Assembly (NCBI GenBank): GCA_014763715.1
Contig: JACXUV010000003.1
Span: 1 to 64,000, forward strand
Source of the DNA: Rhodobacterales bacterium
GTDB lineage: Bacteria; Pseudomonadota; Alphaproteobacteria; Caulobacterales; Hyphomonadaceae
Direction: 5' to 3'
Length of the DNA stretch: 64,000 nucleotides
In this document: positions 52,700-60,902 of the stretch, piece after piece
Numbering within the stretch: position 1 is the stretch's first letter
Layout of the letters: each line of letters opens with the position of its first letter
Program-made: the position numbers and the translations under genes
The notes under the pieces: model-generated
Told to the model about the DNA's origin: nothing
The model's input: the letters and a program-made list of their open reading frames with translations, nothing else
The model's database searches: none

Positions 52700-53237
52700 G
52701 TCCATTACAGCTTTCGACGGAATCGCCCTGGCGGTTGTTGTGATCTCGGGGATCATGGGGTTTGCGCGTGGTTTCCTCAGGGAGCTGGCCACACTCGGCG
52801 CCTTCATCGGTGCCCTCGCAGCCGCCTATTATGCGCGCGTCTTCCTGCATGATGACCTGGCCGCCCTGCTCCCGCCGGATCTCGCGCCCTGGACGGCAGA
52901 CCTGATTCTCGTGATTGTCGCTTTCATCCTGGTTTATGTGCTGATCGCATGGCTTGGGCAGCGACTTTCCAAAAATATCCACGGGGCCGAAGGGATCGGC
53001 ATGTTCGATCATGTGGCCGGCGCCGTGTTTGGCGTGCTGCGCGGCATGGTAGCCCTTGTTTTCTTTGTGGTCCTTCTTGGGCTCGTGCTGGAAGAAAGCC
53101 GGATCCCGAGCTTCATTCAGAATGGTTTCACCTATCCGCAACTGCGGAAAATGGCCGATTTCGTGAATATTGAAGCAGCCAAGGTGGGAAAAGAAGTGCA
53201 AGCCCCCCTTTCCTCCGGAGAGGAAAACGGGCAATAG
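52692..53237 (+). CDS. cvpA: CvpA family protein
   Basis: A 181-aa inner-membrane protein with four helices. The family pattern is FDGIALAVVVISGIMGFARGFLRELATLGAFIGALAAAYYARVF and a C-terminal HVAGAVFGVLRGMVALVFFVVLLG. CvpA homologues next to purF are linked to envelope homeostasis or colicin V production in enterics. It starts inside radA and is followed by purF after 40 bases, the widespread order. Confidence 0.93.
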   Translation: MPESITAFDGIALAVVVISGIMGFARGFLRELATLGAFIGALAAAYYARVFLHDDLAALLPPDLAPWTADLILVIVAFILVYVLIAWLGQRLSKNIHGAEGIGMFDHVAGAVFGVLRGMVALVFFVVLLGLVLEESRIPSFIQNGFTYPQLRKMADFVNIEAAKVGKEVQAPLSSGEENGQ

Positions 53238-53277
53238 GCCCGTGTCGCAAGACTGTCATTCAGGAGGCGCGTGTCGT

Positions 53278-54729
53278 ATGGTCCATTTTGATCACGATGA
53301 CGACAAGCCCCGCGAGGAGTGCGGTGTTTTTGGCATCTTCGGGAATCACGAAGCCAGCCTTCTGACCGCTCTTGGCCTGCACGCGCTGCAACACCGCGGA
53401 CAGGAAGCGTGTGGTATCATTTCTTTCGACGGCAAGCGTTTCCCTTCCGAACGCCATATGGGCATGGTGGGTGAGCACTTTGGCGGTGACCTTCGCTCCC
53501 GCCTGCCCGGCCATGCAGCCATCGGCCACAACCGTTATTCCACGCAAGGTCGGCCGATGTTCCGCAACATCCAGCCGATCTTTGCAGACCTTGCCGGCGG
53601 CGGCTTTGCTGTCGCTCACAATGGCAACCTGACCAATGCCCGCGAGGTCCGTCATGATCTTGTGCGCGACGGCGCCATCTTCCAGTCGACCATGGATACC
53701 GAGGTGATCCTGCACCTCGTTGCCCGCTCCAGCCGTCCGCGTTTCCTGGACCGGCTGACCGATGCGCTCCAGCGTATTGAAGGCGGCTATGCCCTTGTTG
53801 GCCTGACAGGCAAGAAACTGATCGGCGCGCGCGACCCGGTCGGCCTGCGCCCGCTGGTGCTCGGCCGTCTTGGCGACGCTTATGTGCTGGCGTCTGAAAC
53901 CTGCGCGCTGGACATTATCGGCGCAGACTTTGTACGCGAGATCGAGAATGGCGAGATTGTCGTCATCTCCGACAAGGGCATTGAGTCCCACCGCTTTGCA
54001 CAAGCGCGCCCGGCCAGCCCCTGCATCTTCGAATATGTCTACTTTGCGCGCCCTGACAGTATTGTTCAGGGCCGCTCTGTTTATGAAGTCCGCCGCCGCA
54101 TGGGCCACCAGCTGGCGACCGAGACCCCGTGCGAAGCCGATGTCGTGGTACCTGTGCCGGATTCCGGCGTGCCGGCCGCTCTCGGCTTCTCCGAACATTC
54201 CGGCATCCCGTTCCAGATGGGCATCATCCGGAACCACTATGTCGGGCGGACCTTCATCCAGCCGACGCAAGTGGGCCGTCAGAGCGCGATTTCCAAGAAG
54301 CACAGCCCCAACAAGGCCGTGCTGGAAGGCAAGCGCGTCGTGCTGGTCGACGACTCCATCGTTCGCGGCAACACCTCCAAAAAGATCGTCCAGATGGTCA
54401 GAGAGGCAGGCGCGAAGGAAATCCACTTCCGCTCTGCCAGCCCGCCGATCGTGAACCCGGATTTCTACGGCATCGACATGGCCGCCAAGTCCGAACTGTT
54501 CGCGGCCATCCACACGCATGAAGAGATGGTGCGTGAGCTGAAGGTGGACTCGCTGGGCTTCCTCTCTGTCCCCGGTCTCTACAAGGCGATCGGCGAGCCG
54601 GTGCGTAACGATGCCATGCCACAATTCGCAGACCATTGCTTCACCGGCGAATACCCGACCCCGCTGGTCGATTACGAGCATGACGAGAGCGACAAGGAGC
54701 GTCAGCTCTCCCTGCTGGACGACGCCTGA
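53278..54729 (+). CDS. purF: Amidophosphoribosyltransferase
   Basis: First committed enzyme of purine synthesis, transferring glutamine amide nitrogen to PRPP, 483 aa. The N-terminal part MVHFDHDDDKPREE is a short propeptide before the Ntn-type nucleophile Cys in EECGVFGIFG. The PRTase motif VVLVDDSIVRGNTSKKIV is intact, as is HNRYSTQG. ATG 53278 lies 10 bases after AGGAGG. It closes the alr-radA-cvpA-purF block. Confidence 0.97.
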   Translation: MVHFDHDDDKPREECGVFGIFGNHEASLLTALGLHALQHRGQEACGIISFDGKRFPSERHMGMVGEHFGGDLRSRLPGHAAIGHNRYSTQGRPMFRNIQPIFADLAGGGFAVAHNGNLTNAREVRHDLVRDGAIFQSTMDTEVILHLVARSSRPRFLDRLTDALQRIEGGYALVGLTGKKLIGARDPVGLRPLVLGRLGDAYVLASETCALDIIGADFVREIENGEIVVISDKGIESHRFAQARPASPCIFEYVYFARPDSIVQGRSVYEVRRRMGHQLATETPCEADVVVPVPDSGVPAALGFSEHSGIPFQMGIIRNHYVGRTFIQPTQVGRQSAISKKHSPNKAVLEGKRVVLVDDSIVRGNTSKKIVQMVREAGAKEIHFRSASPPIVNPDFYGIDMAAKSELFAAIHTHEEMVRELKVDSLGFLSVPGLYKAIGEPVRNDAMPQFADHCFTGEYPTPLVDYEHDESDKERQLSLLDDA

Positions 54730-54750
54730 GCCCTGCGCTAGACGCGCGGC

Positions 54751-55467
54751 ATGACCCAGCCTCGTCTCATCCTCGTTACCGGTGCCTCGCGCGGCATCGG
54801 CCGGTCCGCCGCCCTGCACCTTGCCCGTCAGGGAGATATCGTCATCGCGGTGGCCCGCTCGAAACTGGCCCTTGAAAAGCTGGATGACGAGATCCGTGCC
54901 CTTGGCAGCGAGGCTGTTCTCGTGCCGATGGACCTGAAGGATACCAAAGGGATCGAGACGCTGGGCAAAGTGATCGGCGAGCAATTCGGCCGCCTCGACG
55001 GCCTCGTCGCCAATGCCGGCATTCTCGGCACGCTCGGCCCGCTGGAAACCTGTGGCCCGCGCAGTTTTGAGGAAACCATTGCGGTAAACCTCACCGCCAA
55101 TTTCCATCTGATCCGCGCCCTCGGCCCCTGGCTGCACAAGTCGGACGCCCCGCGTACCGTGTTTGTTACCTCCGGCGTGGCCCGCCACCCGCGCGCCTTC
55201 TGGGGCCCCTACCAGGCGGCGAAGGCCGGGCTTGAGGCCATGGTGCTCGGATGGGCGGACGAGCAGGAGAACCTACCGCTCCGCGCCAACCTCTTCAATC
55301 CAGGCGGCACCCGCACCGGTATGCGCGCTGAGGCCATGCCGGGCGAAGATCCCATGAGTATTCCGTCAGCAGATGATGTGGCCGCCGAACTGGTGAAGCT
55401 GGTCAGCAAGGACGAGACACGCACTGGCCAGGTCATCAACTACCGTGACCTCGCTGCCGCGCATTGA
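54751..55467 (+). CDS. Short-chain dehydrogenase/reductase
   Basis: A 238-aa NAD(P)-dependent oxidoreductase. The cofactor motif is TGASRGIG at about 10-17, then NAGILG, active-site S in FVTSGVARHP, and Y-x-x-x-K in PYQAAKAGLE. In alphaproteobacteria an SDR of this kind commonly follows purF; substrate is unknown. The stop overlaps the acetyltransferase start (TGATG). Confidence 0.93.
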   Translation: MTQPRLILVTGASRGIGRSAALHLARQGDIVIAVARSKLALEKLDDEIRALGSEAVLVPMDLKDTKGIETLGKVIGEQFGRLDGLVANAGILGTLGPLETCGPRSFEETIAVNLTANFHLIRALGPWLHKSDAPRTVFVTSGVARHPRAFWGPYQAAKAGLEAMVLGWADEQENLPLRANLFNPGGTRTGMRAEAMPGEDPMSIPSADDVAAELVKLVSKDETRTGQVINYRDLAAAH

Positions 55468-55937
55468 TGGCAGGTGAGCCAGCCGTCCGGTCCGCGACCC
55501 GCGAAGACCTGCCGCTCCTGAAAGACTTCGAACAGGGCATCATCACGGCTGAGCGGCCGTATGACCACACGCTGAAACCGGACCCGATCAGCTATTACGA
55601 CCTTGGGGAGCTGATCGATTCAGACGAGGCGGAAGTTGCCGTTGTTGAGGTGGATGGCGAGATCGTCGCTTCCGGCTATGCACAGAAAAAGCCTTCCCGG
55701 CATTACATCCAGCACGCGTATCACGCCTTTCTGGGGTTCATGTTCGTCCGCCCGGAATATCGTGGCCACGGCCTGAACAAGGTACTGATCGACCATCTGA
55801 CCGGCTGGGCAAAAGCCAAGGGGCTTAGCGAGATCCGGCTGACGGTCTATTCCACGAACGAACCCGCCCTCCGCGCCTATGAGAAGGCAGGATTTGCGCC
55901 CTATATCACTGAGATGCGCCGGAACCTGGACGAGTAG
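55467..55937 (+). CDS. GNAT acetyltransferase
   Basis: A 156-aa N-acetyltransferase of the GNAT fold. Seen are the beta-hairpin AEVAVVEVDGEIVASGYAQ, the acetyl-CoA pyrophosphate loop MFVRPEYRGHGLNKVLIDHLTGWAKAKGL and the C-terminal NEPALRAYEKAGFAPYITEMRR. Translationally coupled to the SDR gene. Its last 32 bases overlap the convergent WYL regulator. Confidence 0.9.
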   Translation: MAGEPAVRSATREDLPLLKDFEQGIITAERPYDHTLKPDPISYYDLGELIDSDEAEVAVVEVDGEIVASGYAQKKPSRHYIQHAYHAFLGFMFVRPEYRGHGLNKVLIDHLTGWAKAKGLSEIRLTVYSTNEPALRAYEKAGFAPYITEMRRNLDE

Positions 55938-56631
55938 CCTCCCGGCAACGTTCTTCCTCGCGCACGGCTTCCCAGCGTTTGCGCAGGCGTGCGACGCGTT
56001 CCGGGAAACGCGTCTCCAGCATTTCCACCTGTTTCACCCGGTCGGTACGGAAGTGGCGGAAGCCCTCCCGCAACTCGCACCAGGCGCACATCATGCGGAT
56101 GTCGTCGGCATAGACGATCAGAAATGGCCAGACCGTGCGCCGGGTGACATTCCCGGCCTCGTCAGCATAGCCAAGGTCCAGCTTCCTCTGTGTCCGGATG
56201 GCCTCGCGGACCAGCGCCACATCGAAGGAATCTTCCGGCCGCTTGCGGAAACTGACCGGCACGAGGCCAGCATCCATGATGACGGGTTGCAGGTCCAGCG
56301 GCACAGCCGTTGACAGTTTTGCGATCAGGTCTTCCGCCCCGCGCACCAGCCGCGCATCGCCGCGCGCCGCCACCCAGCGCGCCCCAAGCACGGCGGCCTC
56401 CAGTTCGTCCGTCGTCAGCATAAGCGGCGGCATATCGTATCCAGCGTCCAGCACATAGCCGGTACCCGCCTCCCCTCGGATCGGCACGCGCTGGGCGATC
56501 AGCTCCGCCATGTCGCGATAGAGCGTGCGCAGGCTGGTCTCCAGCTCTTCAGCCAGTTCCCGCCCGGTCACCGGCCGGTTCTTCCGGCGCAGGATCTGGA
56601 TGATCTGGAACAATCTCTCGGTGCGTCTCAT
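55906..56631 (-). CDS. WYL-domain (YafY-family) transcriptional regulator
   Basis: A 241-aa regulator. The N-terminal HTH_11 domain is RLFQIIQILRRKNRPVTGRELAEELETSLRTLYRDMAELIAQRVPIRGEAGTGYVL. The middle and C-terminal part has the WYL-type features (SFDVALVREAIRTQRKLDLGYADEAGNVTRRTVWPFLIVYADDIRMMCAWCELREGFRHFRTDRV). It is divergent from the GST gene, with a perfect 24-bp palindrome between them, so it most likely represses both. Confidence 0.93.
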   Translation of the reverse strand: MRRTERLFQIIQILRRKNRPVTGRELAEELETSLRTLYRDMAELIAQRVPIRGEAGTGYVLDAGYDMPPLMLTTDELEAAVLGARWVAARGDARLVRGAEDLIAKLSTAVPLDLQPVIMDAGLVPVSFRKRPEDSFDVALVREAIRTQRKLDLGYADEAGNVTRRTVWPFLIVYADDIRMMCAWCELREGFRHFRTDRVKQVEMLETRFPERVARLRKRWEAVREEERCREATRPGSGASQ

Positions 56632-56652
56632 GAAATGGAGCCTACTGCCACG

Positions 56653-56676
56653 CTGCTGACACCATGCTGTCAGCAG
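56653..56676. promoter_or_regulatory. Perfect 9-6-9 palindrome, operator of WYL regulator
   Basis: CTGCTGACA (56653-56661), spacer CCATGC, TGTCAGCAG (56668-56676). It is the only strong symmetric site in the 91-bp gap between the divergent regulator and GST genes. A 24-bp operator fits a dimer. Confidence 0.75.
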
Positions 56677-56722
56677 GCCCCGGCTATCAAGCCCTCATCG
56701 CAACCCGCTAAGGAGAAAGACG

Positions 56723-57463
56723 ATGATCACGCTTTACGGATGGGGCCCCATGTTCGGCTGCCCCTCGCCCAGCCCCTTTGTCATGAAAGCCGACATCCAG
56801 CTGCAGATGCTGGGCGTCGAGTTCACCCGCGCCATTGCCGATCTTGAAAGTGTGCCGAAGCACAAGGCGCCCTATGTCATCGATGACGGCCAGCTGATTG
56901 AGGACAGCAATTTCATCCGGAACCACTATGAAGCGAAACTCGGCAAAGGCCTCTATGATGGCATGAGCGGCAAGGAGATTGCGCTCAGCTGGGCGCTGGA
57001 GCGGATGGCCGAAGGCCAGCTGGCGAAGATCATGGCCTATGAGCGCTGGATGAAGGATGACAACTTCAACAAAGGCCCGGCCCACTTCTTTTCTGACGTT
57101 CCGGAACCTGCCCGGCCTGCCGTTCTGAAAGAGGTCCGCGACGGCGTGTCCATGACGCATATTGGCGAGGGCACGGGCCGTTTCACCGAAGCTGAACGCA
57201 TGAAACTGGCAGACTGGGACATCAGCACCATCTCCCTGCAGCTCGACGATCAGGACTACCTTCTGGGTGACCAACCCACCTGCGCCGACGCGGCGGTAGC
57301 CGCTGTGCTGATCTCCTGCGCCACGGAGTTCTTCGACACACCGCTCACCGGACTCATCCGCAAGCATGCCAACTTGCCCGCCTATATCGACCGGATGAAA
57401 GCGCGCTACTTCGACCACGTGACCTGGCCGGAATGGCCGATGCCGGAACCGGTGCCGGCCTGA
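56723..57463 (+). CDS. Glutathione S-transferase family protein
   Basis: A 246-aa protein with an N-terminal thioredoxin-like domain (MITLYGWGPMFGCPSPSPFVMKADIQLQMLGVEF, ...APYVIDDGQLIEDSNFIRNHYEAKLG) and a helical C-terminal domain. The position of the catalytic Ser/Cys is occupied by the GCPSPSP loop. PVIDDG...L.DS is the glutathione-binding motif. It is under the WYL regulator's operator. Substrate is unknown. Confidence 0.88.
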   Translation: MITLYGWGPMFGCPSPSPFVMKADIQLQMLGVEFTRAIADLESVPKHKAPYVIDDGQLIEDSNFIRNHYEAKLGKGLYDGMSGKEIALSWALERMAEGQLAKIMAYERWMKDDNFNKGPAHFFSDVPEPARPAVLKEVRDGVSMTHIGEGTGRFTEAERMKLADWDISTISLQLDDQDYLLGDQPTCADAAVAAVLISCATEFFDTPLTGLIRKHANLPAYIDRMKARYFDHVTWPEWPMPEPVPA

Positions 57464-57470
57464 TCCCTTG

Positions 57471-57505
57471 AAAAGGCGGGCGGCCCATGGCTGCCCGCCG
57501 CTTTT
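57471..57505. terminator. Bidirectional terminator between GST and deaminase remnant
   Basis: GGCGGGC (57475-57481) pairs with GCCCGCC (57493-57499), flanked by AAAA on the left and GCTTTT on the right, so it can stop both the plus- and minus-strand transcripts. Confidence 0.8.
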
Positions 57506-57506
57506 C

Positions 57507-58336
57507 TTACAGCCGGAAGTGCTTCGACAATTTCAGGCCCTGGCCCTGATAGTTGGAGCCTTTGCCGCCATAGAGGGCGGCCGGCTTGGCCAGCATCGGC
57601 TCATAGATCAGCTTCGCCACCGGCTGGCCGTGTTCCAGGATGAAGGGCACATCGCGCGAGCGGACTTCCAGCACGGCGCGGCTGCCGCCTGTATTCATGC
57701 CGAAGCCCGGATCGAAGAAGCCGGCATAGTGGGCGCGGAACTCCCCCAGTTCCGGCGCGATGGGCGCCATCTCGGCGGCCTCATTGGGGCCGACCTTCAC
57801 CGTCTCGCGGGACACGAGAATGTAGAACTCTTCCGGGTTCAGCACGATGCGGCCGTCGCGCGGATAGACCGGTTCCCAGAACTGGGAGGCATCATGTGCG
57901 CCAAGGCCACGCAGGTCCACCACGCCGGAATGATGCTTCGCGCGATAGCCTGCAGGCTGGCCTGCTGGAGGCTCAAGGTCGATGGAAACGACTTTCTCTT
58001 TCAGCGGCTCCGGTTTCTTCCGCTTGAACCGGATCTGCGCCAGCCGGTCGCCCGGGCGTACCATGATCGGGAACGTCCGCGGCGAAACTTCCAGATAGAG
58101 CGGGCCGGAGTAACCGGTCGGCACCTCGTCGAAGGCGCGGGACCGGTCTCGGCGACCGTGCGCTCCTTGCCCGGCAGGAAGCTCGCCCTCAGACGGTAGG
58201 CATCCTCGGCAAAACGCAGGTCGAGGCTGGCTGGCTGTACCTGCCCCTCATCCAGCGGCGTATCCGTGCGGATGGCGCCGGATGCCACCAGCACCTCGAT
58301 TTCCCGGTCGGGAAGAACACCTGTATCCTGTGCCAT
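57507..58336 (-). pseudogene. dCTP-deaminase-like gene with internal deletion and frameshift
   Basis: The 5' part, ATG 58336 to about 58148, encodes 63 residues ending GKERTVAE and starts like alphaproteobacterial 2'-deoxycytidine 5'-triphosphate deaminase (AQDTGVLPDREIEVLVASG..., QPASLDLRF). The 3' part, in another frame from about 58143 to 57507, encodes SRAFDEVPTGYSGPLYLEV... to the normal C-terminus (QGQGLKLSKHF). From my memory of the family (about 360 aa), some 80-90 residues are missing at the junction 58143-58148, including the region holding the conserved Ser/Arg active-site motif. As read, the gene cannot make the full enzyme. A start inside the 3' half (58124) could still give a 205-aa fragment. 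Assembly error is an alternative. Confidence 0.8.
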
Positions 58337-58400
58337 CTCTTGCACCCCTCGCCCTCTCAGGCATAAGGGCGAAAGCTGGAAACACAAGGAATTTGCTGCC

Positions 58401-59603
58401 ATGGCCGACGCATCGGGCGGAGACGCTAAAAAAGGCTGGAACCCTGCCACCAAAGCGGTGCGCGGCGGCCTCATGCGTTCCGAGCATGGGGAGATCGCCG
58501 AAGCGCTGTATCTGACCTCCGGCTATGCCTATGACAGCGCCGAACAGGCGATGCGCCGCATGGCTGGCGAGGAGCCAGGCTTCGTCTATTCCCGCTATGG
58601 CAGCCCGACCTGCGAGATGCTGCAACAGCGCCTCGCCCTGATCGAGGGCGCGGAAACCTGCCGCGTGACCGGGTCTGGCATGGGGGCCATCTCCTCGGCC
58701 ATTCTTGCCCCACTGAAGGCAGGCGACCGGGTTGTGGCTTCGAAAGTGCTGTTTGGCTCCTCCCGCTGGATCATCGCCAACCAGATGCCGAAATATGGCA
58801 TTGAGGGCACCTTCGTAGACGGCGATGACATGGAGGCCTGGGAGCGTGAGATCGGCAAGGGCTGCCAGCTCGTCCTCATCGAGACGCCCGCAAACCCTCT
58901 GCTGGACGGTGTGGACATTGCCGCGGTGGCAGAGCTCTGCCGCAAGGCCGGTGCCCTTCTGGTGGTGGACAATGTATTCGCCACACCGGTCCTGCAGAAG
59001 CCTCTGGAACTGGGCGCCGATGTCGTCGTCTATTCCGCCACCAAGCATATGGATGGCCAAGGCCGCGTCATGGCCGGCGCTATTCTCTGCGATGAAGCGC
59101 GGATGACCGAGATCTACGACCCGTGGCTGCGCCACATGGGCCCGGCCGCTTCGCCGTTTAATGCCTGGGTCGTCCTGAAGGGGCTCGAAACCATGCAGCT
59201 GCGCGTCGAGGCACAAAGCCGGACTGCGGCACGCATTGCCGATGCGATTGCGGACCACCCCGCCATTGCTGCCGTGCGCTACCCGCACCGCAAGGATCAT
59301 CCACATTATGAGATCCACAAGAAGCAGATGAGCCTGGGCGGCACCATGCTGGCCCTTTCCGTCAAAGGCGGACAGGACGCGGCCTTCCGTTTCCTCAACG
59401 CGCTGGAACTGGTCGACATCTGCAACAATCTCGGCGACACGAAATCCCTTGCCTGCCACCCCTCGACCACGACGCACCGTGCGCTCAGCGATGAGGAACA
59501 GGCATCCATGGGGCTCGATCGTTCATGGATCCGTTTCTCGGTCGGCCTCGAAGACGCTGACGACCTTGAAGCCGACGTGATCCAGGCGCTTAACAAGGTG
59601 TAA
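58401..59603 (+). CDS. metZ: O-succinylhomoserine sulfhydrylase
   Basis: A 400-aa PLP enzyme of the Cys/Met metabolism family, making homocysteine from O-succinylhomoserine and sulfide. The PLP lysine is K215 in YSATKHMDGQGRV. The opening GWNPATKAVRGGLMRSEHGEIAEALYLTSGYAYDSAEQA and the FVYSRYGSPTCEMLQ block are typical of MetZ. ATG 58401 is used, with AAGGA 11 bases upstream; divergent from the broken deaminase gene. Cystathionine gamma-synthase is the main alternative. Confidence 0.9.
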   Translation: MADASGGDAKKGWNPATKAVRGGLMRSEHGEIAEALYLTSGYAYDSAEQAMRRMAGEEPGFVYSRYGSPTCEMLQQRLALIEGAETCRVTGSGMGAISSAILAPLKAGDRVVASKVLFGSSRWIIANQMPKYGIEGTFVDGDDMEAWEREIGKGCQLVLIETPANPLLDGVDIAAVAELCRKAGALLVVDNVFATPVLQKPLELGADVVVYSATKHMDGQGRVMAGAILCDEARMTEIYDPWLRHMGPAASPFNAWVVLKGLETMQLRVEAQSRTAARIADAIADHPAIAAVRYPHRKDHPHYEIHKKQMSLGGTMLALSVKGGQDAAFRFLNALELVDICNNLGDTKSLACHPSTTTHRALSDEEQASMGLDRSWIRFSVGLEDADDLEADVIQALNKV

Positions 59604-59627
59604 ACAAACACCGGGCAATTTCATCGA

Positions 59628-60044
59628 ATGGCTCGAAGGTCGCCCCCGCCCCAGTACGAACACGTCACCGACGGAGTGCGCATCCGCGTGCGCCCGAAGT
59701 TCATGTATGACGAGTCCGAGCCGGCGGCCGGGCGCTTCATGTGGTCCTACACGGTCGACGTGGAAAACGAGAGCGAGTGGACGTGGACGATCATCCGCCG
59801 CCACTGGGAAATCGTCGACGCACTCGGGCGTCTGCAGGCGGTCGATGGCGAAGGCGTGATTGGCCAGACGCCGACACTCGGGCCCGGCGAACGGTTCAGC
59901 TATACGTCAGGCGCACCCTTGTCTGCGCCTTCGGGCATGATGCGCGGCACCTATGACCTCATAAATGAAGAAGGCGGCGAACTGGTTGCCCAGATCCCCG
60001 CCTTCTCACTCGACAGTCCTTACGACACGTCGAGACCGATCTGA
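59628..60044 (+). CDS. apaG: ApaG
   Basis: A 138-aa protein with the FN3-like ApaG fold: GVRIRVRPKFMYDESEPAAGRFMWSYTVDVENESEWTWTIIRRHWEIVDALGRLQAVDGEGVIGQTPTLGPGERFSYTSGAPLSAPSGMMRGTYDL. The GVVGxxPxLxPGexFxYTSG signature is diagnostic. The function is uncertain; it is linked to divalent metal tolerance in enterics. It follows metZ by 24 bases, possibly in one unit. Confidence 0.96.
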   Translation: MARRSPPPQYEHVTDGVRIRVRPKFMYDESEPAAGRFMWSYTVDVENESEWTWTIIRRHWEIVDALGRLQAVDGEGVIGQTPTLGPGERFSYTSGAPLSAPSGMMRGTYDLINEEGGELVAQIPAFSLDSPYDTSRPI

Positions 60045-60053
60045 TCTGAAGGC

Positions 60054-60800
60054 TTAGCCTTTCAGGGCATCCTTGATGGCCTTTTCGATGCCCGGCTGGT
60101 CAGCCCCTTCAATGGCTGTGTCACCGATGTAGAACCCCGGCGTGCCGGTAAGGTTCAGTGCGTGTCCGAGTTTCTGCATATCGTCCAGCTGCTTGCGAAG
60201 GCTGACCGATTTCATGTCCGCGCGCATCTTGCGCACGTCGAGACCAATCTCTTCACCCAGCTCATCGATCTTTTTCTCGGTCAGCTCGTCATTCGACTTC
60301 AGCTCCATCAGGGCGACATGCATTTCGTAATACTTGCCCTGTTTGCCGGCCGCGAGCGCCGCCAGCGCTGCCGTCTCGCTGATCCCCCCAAAGATCGGGT
60401 ATTCCTTGAAGACAACGCGGACCTTGTTGTCATACTGCTCCGGCAACCCCTGCACGAATGGCATGGAGCGCTTGCAATAGCCGCAACGGTAATCGAAGAA
60501 TTCCACCACCGTGACGGGCGCGTCAGCCGGGCCGATAAAGTGATCCGTATCAAGATCGTAAAGCTCGTCCGCATTCTGGCTGATCGCTTCCTTGGCCGCC
60601 TTGGCAGCTTCGGCCCGGTCACGCGCGTTGAGGGCGATAATCGCCTCTTCGATCACTTCAGGATGGGTCACGATATATTCGTGGATAACCGTCTCAAGCT
60701 CGGCACGCTCCATGGTAACCGGGGCTTTTCCGCCTTCGGCACAGGCGGGGGTCAGGGCGACCAGACCAAAAGCGGCGGTCGCAAGCAGGGGGCGGATCAT
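60054..60800 (-). CDS. DsbA-family thiol oxidoreductase
   Basis: A 248-aa exported protein with a signal peptide ending near residue 21 (ALTPACAEG; a lipobox-like Cys 20 makes a lipoprotein possible). After a helical N-terminal extension (30-75) comes the DsbA/thioredoxin fold with C106-G-Y-C109 in FFDYRCGYCKRSMPF and cis-Pro loop TGTPGFYIGD. The extension resembles the Bdb/ScsC-type sub-group. It likely oxidises or isomerises disulfides in the periplasm. ATG 60800 was taken over an upstream in-frame start. Its stop is 9 bp from apaG's. Confidence 0.92.
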   Translation of the reverse strand: MIRPLLATAAFGLVALTPACAEGGKAPVTMERAELETVIHEYIVTHPEVIEEAIIALNARDRAEAAKAAKEAISQNADELYDLDTDHFIGPADAPVTVVEFFDYRCGYCKRSMPFVQGLPEQYDNKVRVVFKEYPIFGGISETAALAALAAGKQGKYYEMHVALMELKSNDELTEKKIDELGEEIGLDVRKMRADMKSVSLRKQLDDMQKLGHALNLTGTPGFYIGDTAIEGADQPGIEKAIKDALKG

Positions 60801-60902
60801 TCGTAATACCTTTCCAGGCCCGTCACGGGCTGCTTCGTTTGGCGGCAACTATAAAGCCACGGGCAGGCCCGTCCATCGGTCCTGACAGAAAGTTGAACGG
60901 AT

